From NCBI GenBank assembly GCA_026874595.1, contig CM049320.1, forward strand, positions 18,612,988-18,676,987: 64,000 nt of DNA, in the 5' to 3' direction. The notes below the pieces were generated by a model. The model was not told where the DNA came from, did no database searches, and saw only the letters and a list, made by a program, of their open reading frames with translations. The DNA comes from Sipunculus nudus (lineage: Eukaryota; Annelida; Sipuncula; Golfingiida; Sipunculidae). This document shows positions 62,629 to 64,000 of this stretch, piece by piece. The first letter of the stretch is position 1, and every line of letters begins with the position of its first letter. Made by a program: the position numbers and the translations under genes.

Positions 62629-63425
62629 TAGATAAGATACAGTTTAAACAAACGTCTTTCAATATATTGGGTTCTTAAATCGAACAACTTCATTGGTACT
62701 GGCTTAAAGTGGTATACATTAGTATTGAACCCATTTTAAAGAACACTAACATGTAAATAAAGTGATCAACATGCAGTAGGGTCATATTTTTATCTATTGC
62801 ATGGGCTATATAAGGAAAAACTTTGTAAAGAAATTTGTATCATATAATCAAACACTAGATCTCATGTGTTTCGTCGTAATGTATTCCCATACTGACATGT
62901 GCAGTGAATGGCTGAAAAATGTTTATCTCCGATGTAAGAATTGATTTGACAGGATATACTACAACACTACGTAAAGGGAAGTGATGAAGAAACATGCATT
63001 TTTTACAGATAAGTCTTTTACTCAAACAGATAATTACAAGATTTTTACGAGATGTAAAATAGATTTTTGACTGAACAAAACAGGTTTTGTTGGAAAAAAA
63101 ACCTGAGCTACAACCATAGCAGACTGATATATAAGGAATAATATATCAGGGTTAGCATGAACAAAATTAGTTTATTGTAAAATTAAAAATTCCTGCCTGA
63201 CGGCTGTTATTAAGTGGGGAGTGGCAAACATAGTTATATAAATGTATGTCTTCTAAGGTCATGCGATATAGATATTTACACATTCAATGACTTACCTGAA
63301 TATACAGTTGTGCCTTCATTGTTTATATTTTGGCATTCATTTATCATCTGGGAGGTAAGCACAAGTGAAATAAATGAAGAAAGTAACAGCAGTCGTACTG
63401 CGCCGTCTACCTTATTCGGTCTCAT
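53113..63425 (-). CDS. Secreted protein with two C-type lectin-like domains (five coding exons)
   Basis: The join is 63425-63296, 61394-61236, 57279-57139, 56018-55755, 53264-53113. All four introns have GT/AG ends and phase 1 borders, and the frame is open from ATG to TAA for 281 residues. Residues 1-25 are a signal peptide (basic start, then LLLLSSFISLVLTS). CTLD1 spans about 31-140: TWLGIK at 76-81, WRWNDG at 87-92, and cysteines 60, 116, 131 and 140 in the canonical C1-C2-C3-C4 order. CTLD2 spans about 148-276: FLWIGLHKEDW at 213-223, FENFAP at 237-242, cysteines 178, 253, 266 and 276, plus an N-terminal Cys cluster at 148-164 as in long-form CTLDs. Each domain is split over two exons near the WIG region. 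Neither domain has an EPN or QPD sugar motif or a proper WND site, so calcium-dependent sugar binding is doubtful. A role in recognition or immunity is a family inference. Confidence 0.9.
55190..55460 (+). repeat. Single unit of the TGACCT-rich dispersed repeat in a lectin-gene intron
   Basis: Resembles the 275-bp units at 39.3-41.4 kb: CATTCACGATCTTTTTAAAGA, GCTCCTGTGG, TTTGACCCTGTGACCTCAAAA. It lies in the intron between exons 4 and 5 of the lectin gene. Confidence 0.6.
55755..56018 (-). CDS. Lectin gene exon 4 (first half of CTLD2)
   Basis: 264 bases, phase 1 to phase 1. Codes DEHCVFGDHWCEQIAGHC, NWFHARKACADIDGHLAIL and FLWIGLHKEDW. The acceptor is TTTTTCCAG and the donor GCTG|GTATAT. Confidence 0.93.
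56257..56291. repeat. (TA)n microsatellite in lectin-gene intron 3
   Basis: A TA dinucleotide run of about 35 bases. Confidence 0.9.
57139..57279 (-). CDS. Lectin gene exon 3 (second half of CTLD1)
   Basis: 141 bases, phase 1 to phase 1. Codes a basic stretch KKRHRKRH, then GCALFHSGENYLTPYYC and ALCKNN, the usual C2-C3-C4 ending of a CTLD. The acceptor is ATTTTCAG and the donor AATG|GTGAGA. A transposon copy begins about 50 bases upstream of the acceptor. Confidence 0.85.
57330..58615 (+). mobile_element. TIR transposon family member, 5'-truncated copy 2
   Basis: Closely matches 42,518-43,813 of the full element, including CTCCACAATCACGCA, TACATCGAAATACGGGGGTT and the terminal TTCAAGGAAATACGG followed by TA. 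The left 250 bases, with the left terminal repeat, are missing. It lies in intron 2 of the lectin gene, antisense to it. Confidence 0.85.
58620..61230. other. Lectin-gene intron 2, remainder
   Basis: AT-rich intron sequence. No further CTLD-type exon is seen on the minus strand, and none is needed because exons 2 and 3 join in phase. Confidence 0.45.
61236..61394 (-). CDS. Lectin gene exon 2 (first half of CTLD1)
   Basis: 159 bases, phase 1 to phase 1. Codes ATGWASEQCDSGRLPDV, then ATWLGIK and HWRWNDGTPAS. The acceptor is ATTTTCAG and the donor CTCTG|GTAAGC. Confidence 0.9.
61491..61528. repeat. Imperfect hairpin of 38 bases
   Basis: Arms GATTTCGGCTGGACCGAA and TTCAGTCCGGTCGAAATC are inverted with three mismatched positions around AATATT. 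It lies in lectin-gene intron 1, about 100 bases from the exon 2 acceptor. Confidence 0.6.
62515..62624. repeat. Two (TA)n runs flanking a 43-base spacer
   Basis: TA runs at 62,515-62,546 and 62,589-62,624 in lectin-gene intron 1. TA runs are self-complementary, so they could pair across the spacer. Confidence 0.8.
63296..63425 (-). CDS. Lectin gene exon 1 (signal peptide)
   Basis: Codes MRPNKVDGAVR followed by a hydrophobic stretch LLLLSSFISLVLTS and the start of CTLD1 (C31). The donor is TTCAG|GTAAGT, phase 1. An earlier ATG at 19 bases upstream is out of frame and opens a short ORF overlapping this start. Confidence 0.82.
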
Positions 63426-63429
63426 TTCT

Positions 63430-64000
63430 TGTGTCATGCTGCATTTTGAAGGTTTCTTAACAAATTATAAAATTGTGCGTCAGTTGACGGAACTAGAACA
63501 GAAACAGATTAAGCAAACACATTATAACGCATATGTAAAAAAGTATAGTTTGGATAAAAGACAAATTTCATTTATCATATTAACATCAAAGAAGCGAATA
63601 ATGATATCATTTTAGTGCCTTAGTATTCTCTTTATGCTGATTGCTGAAACTGATACGTTTTTTCCATATACATATATATGTGTGTATGTGTGTGTCGTGT
63701 AGAATTTCGAGAACTATGCAATGTGTACATTCTATGCATTATCTATAGACTGTTTACATTCTAGGGTCTAAATACTGATATGTGGACATGGCCAGGATTT
63801 TGGAATATGTACAATTAAACTGATTTTACAAGTTTAAGGAGTCTAGTTAAATAAAACTTTTTTTACAGTTTATATATATTTATTGGGTAAGTGATAAAAA
63901 TGTGATGCGGACTTGTTAATTGAAACATATTAATTCACATTACATATTTTCAGTTTGTTGATTTTTATTGAGCACTGATAAGGAACCAGATCATTCATTC
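63430..64000. other. Upstream flank of the lectin gene
   Basis: AT-rich. A weak TTTATAAT (minus strand) lies about 45 bases before the lectin ATG. No other promoter motif is clear. The 133-codon plus-strand ORF at 63,214-63,615 is antisense to exon 1 and is not supported. Confidence 0.35.

Noticed and set aside
63214-63615. 133-codon plus-strand ORF, the longest in the window
   Set aside because: It is antisense to the signal-peptide exon of the lectin gene and has no domain; the minus-strand reading has start, signal peptide and donor.
1-64000. tRNA, rRNA or snRNA genes
   Set aside because: No segment with a convincing B-box plus cloverleaf or known snRNA motif was noticed by eye. A covariance-model scan would be decisive and was not possible.

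Overview
The window is AT-rich eukaryotic (animal) DNA. Two genes with introns can be rebuilt from exon, splice-site and phase evidence. The rest is mostly intron, intergenic sequence, satellites and broken transposable elements. Several dispersed motifs (ends carrying AACAAGGGAC.C.TGGGTCAC or TATAGCTCAG..TGACT, runs of GTCCGTCCGTCC, internal TGACCTTGACCT repeats) are of a kind I associate with bivalve mollusc genomes. Multi-domain C-type lectins are also abundant in bivalves. I therefore infer a marine mollusc, probably a bivalve; the species cannot be read from the sequence.

Layout. 1-200: tail of a non-LTR retrotransposon. 200-4.2 kb: AT-rich, with an (AAT)n(ATT)n array and two poly-G runs. 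4.7-8.5 kb, minus strand: a complete calmodulin-like gene of four coding exons (181 aa, four canonical EF-hands, a basic N-terminal extension starting Met-Gly). Upstream it has a TATA box and a tandemly duplicated CCAAT/E-box module. Its third intron holds a possible tiny plus-strand gene (TATA box, two-exon 49-aa ORF, CRE-like sites upstream) and a 504-bp TTAA-flanked MITE. 8.7-33.7 kb: no recognisable gene; minisatellites, a GC-rich repeat block at 18.6-19.3 kb, microsatellites, and a decayed LINE at 27.77-28.69 kb. 33.7-42 kb: dense dispersed and tandem repeats rich in TGACCT half-sites. 42.06-44.17 kb: a 77-bp tandem array split by a 1,549-bp TIR transposon with a clear TA target duplication. 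45.4-48.3 kb: minus-orientation relatives of the dispersed repeat. 49.08-50.4 kb: a 101-bp satellite with a three-monomer higher-order period of 304 bp. 53.1-63.4 kb, minus strand: a complete five-exon gene for a secreted 281-aa protein with two C-type lectin-like domains; a truncated copy of the 42-kb transposon lies in its second intron, about 50 bp from a splice acceptor.

The two confident genes are both on the minus strand, about 45 kb apart, and nothing ties them functionally: one is an intracellular calcium sensor, the other a secreted recognition-type protein. Most long ORFs in the window are chance readings of microsatellites or transposon DNA. No tRNA, rRNA, CRISPR array or prokaryotic operon was recognised.
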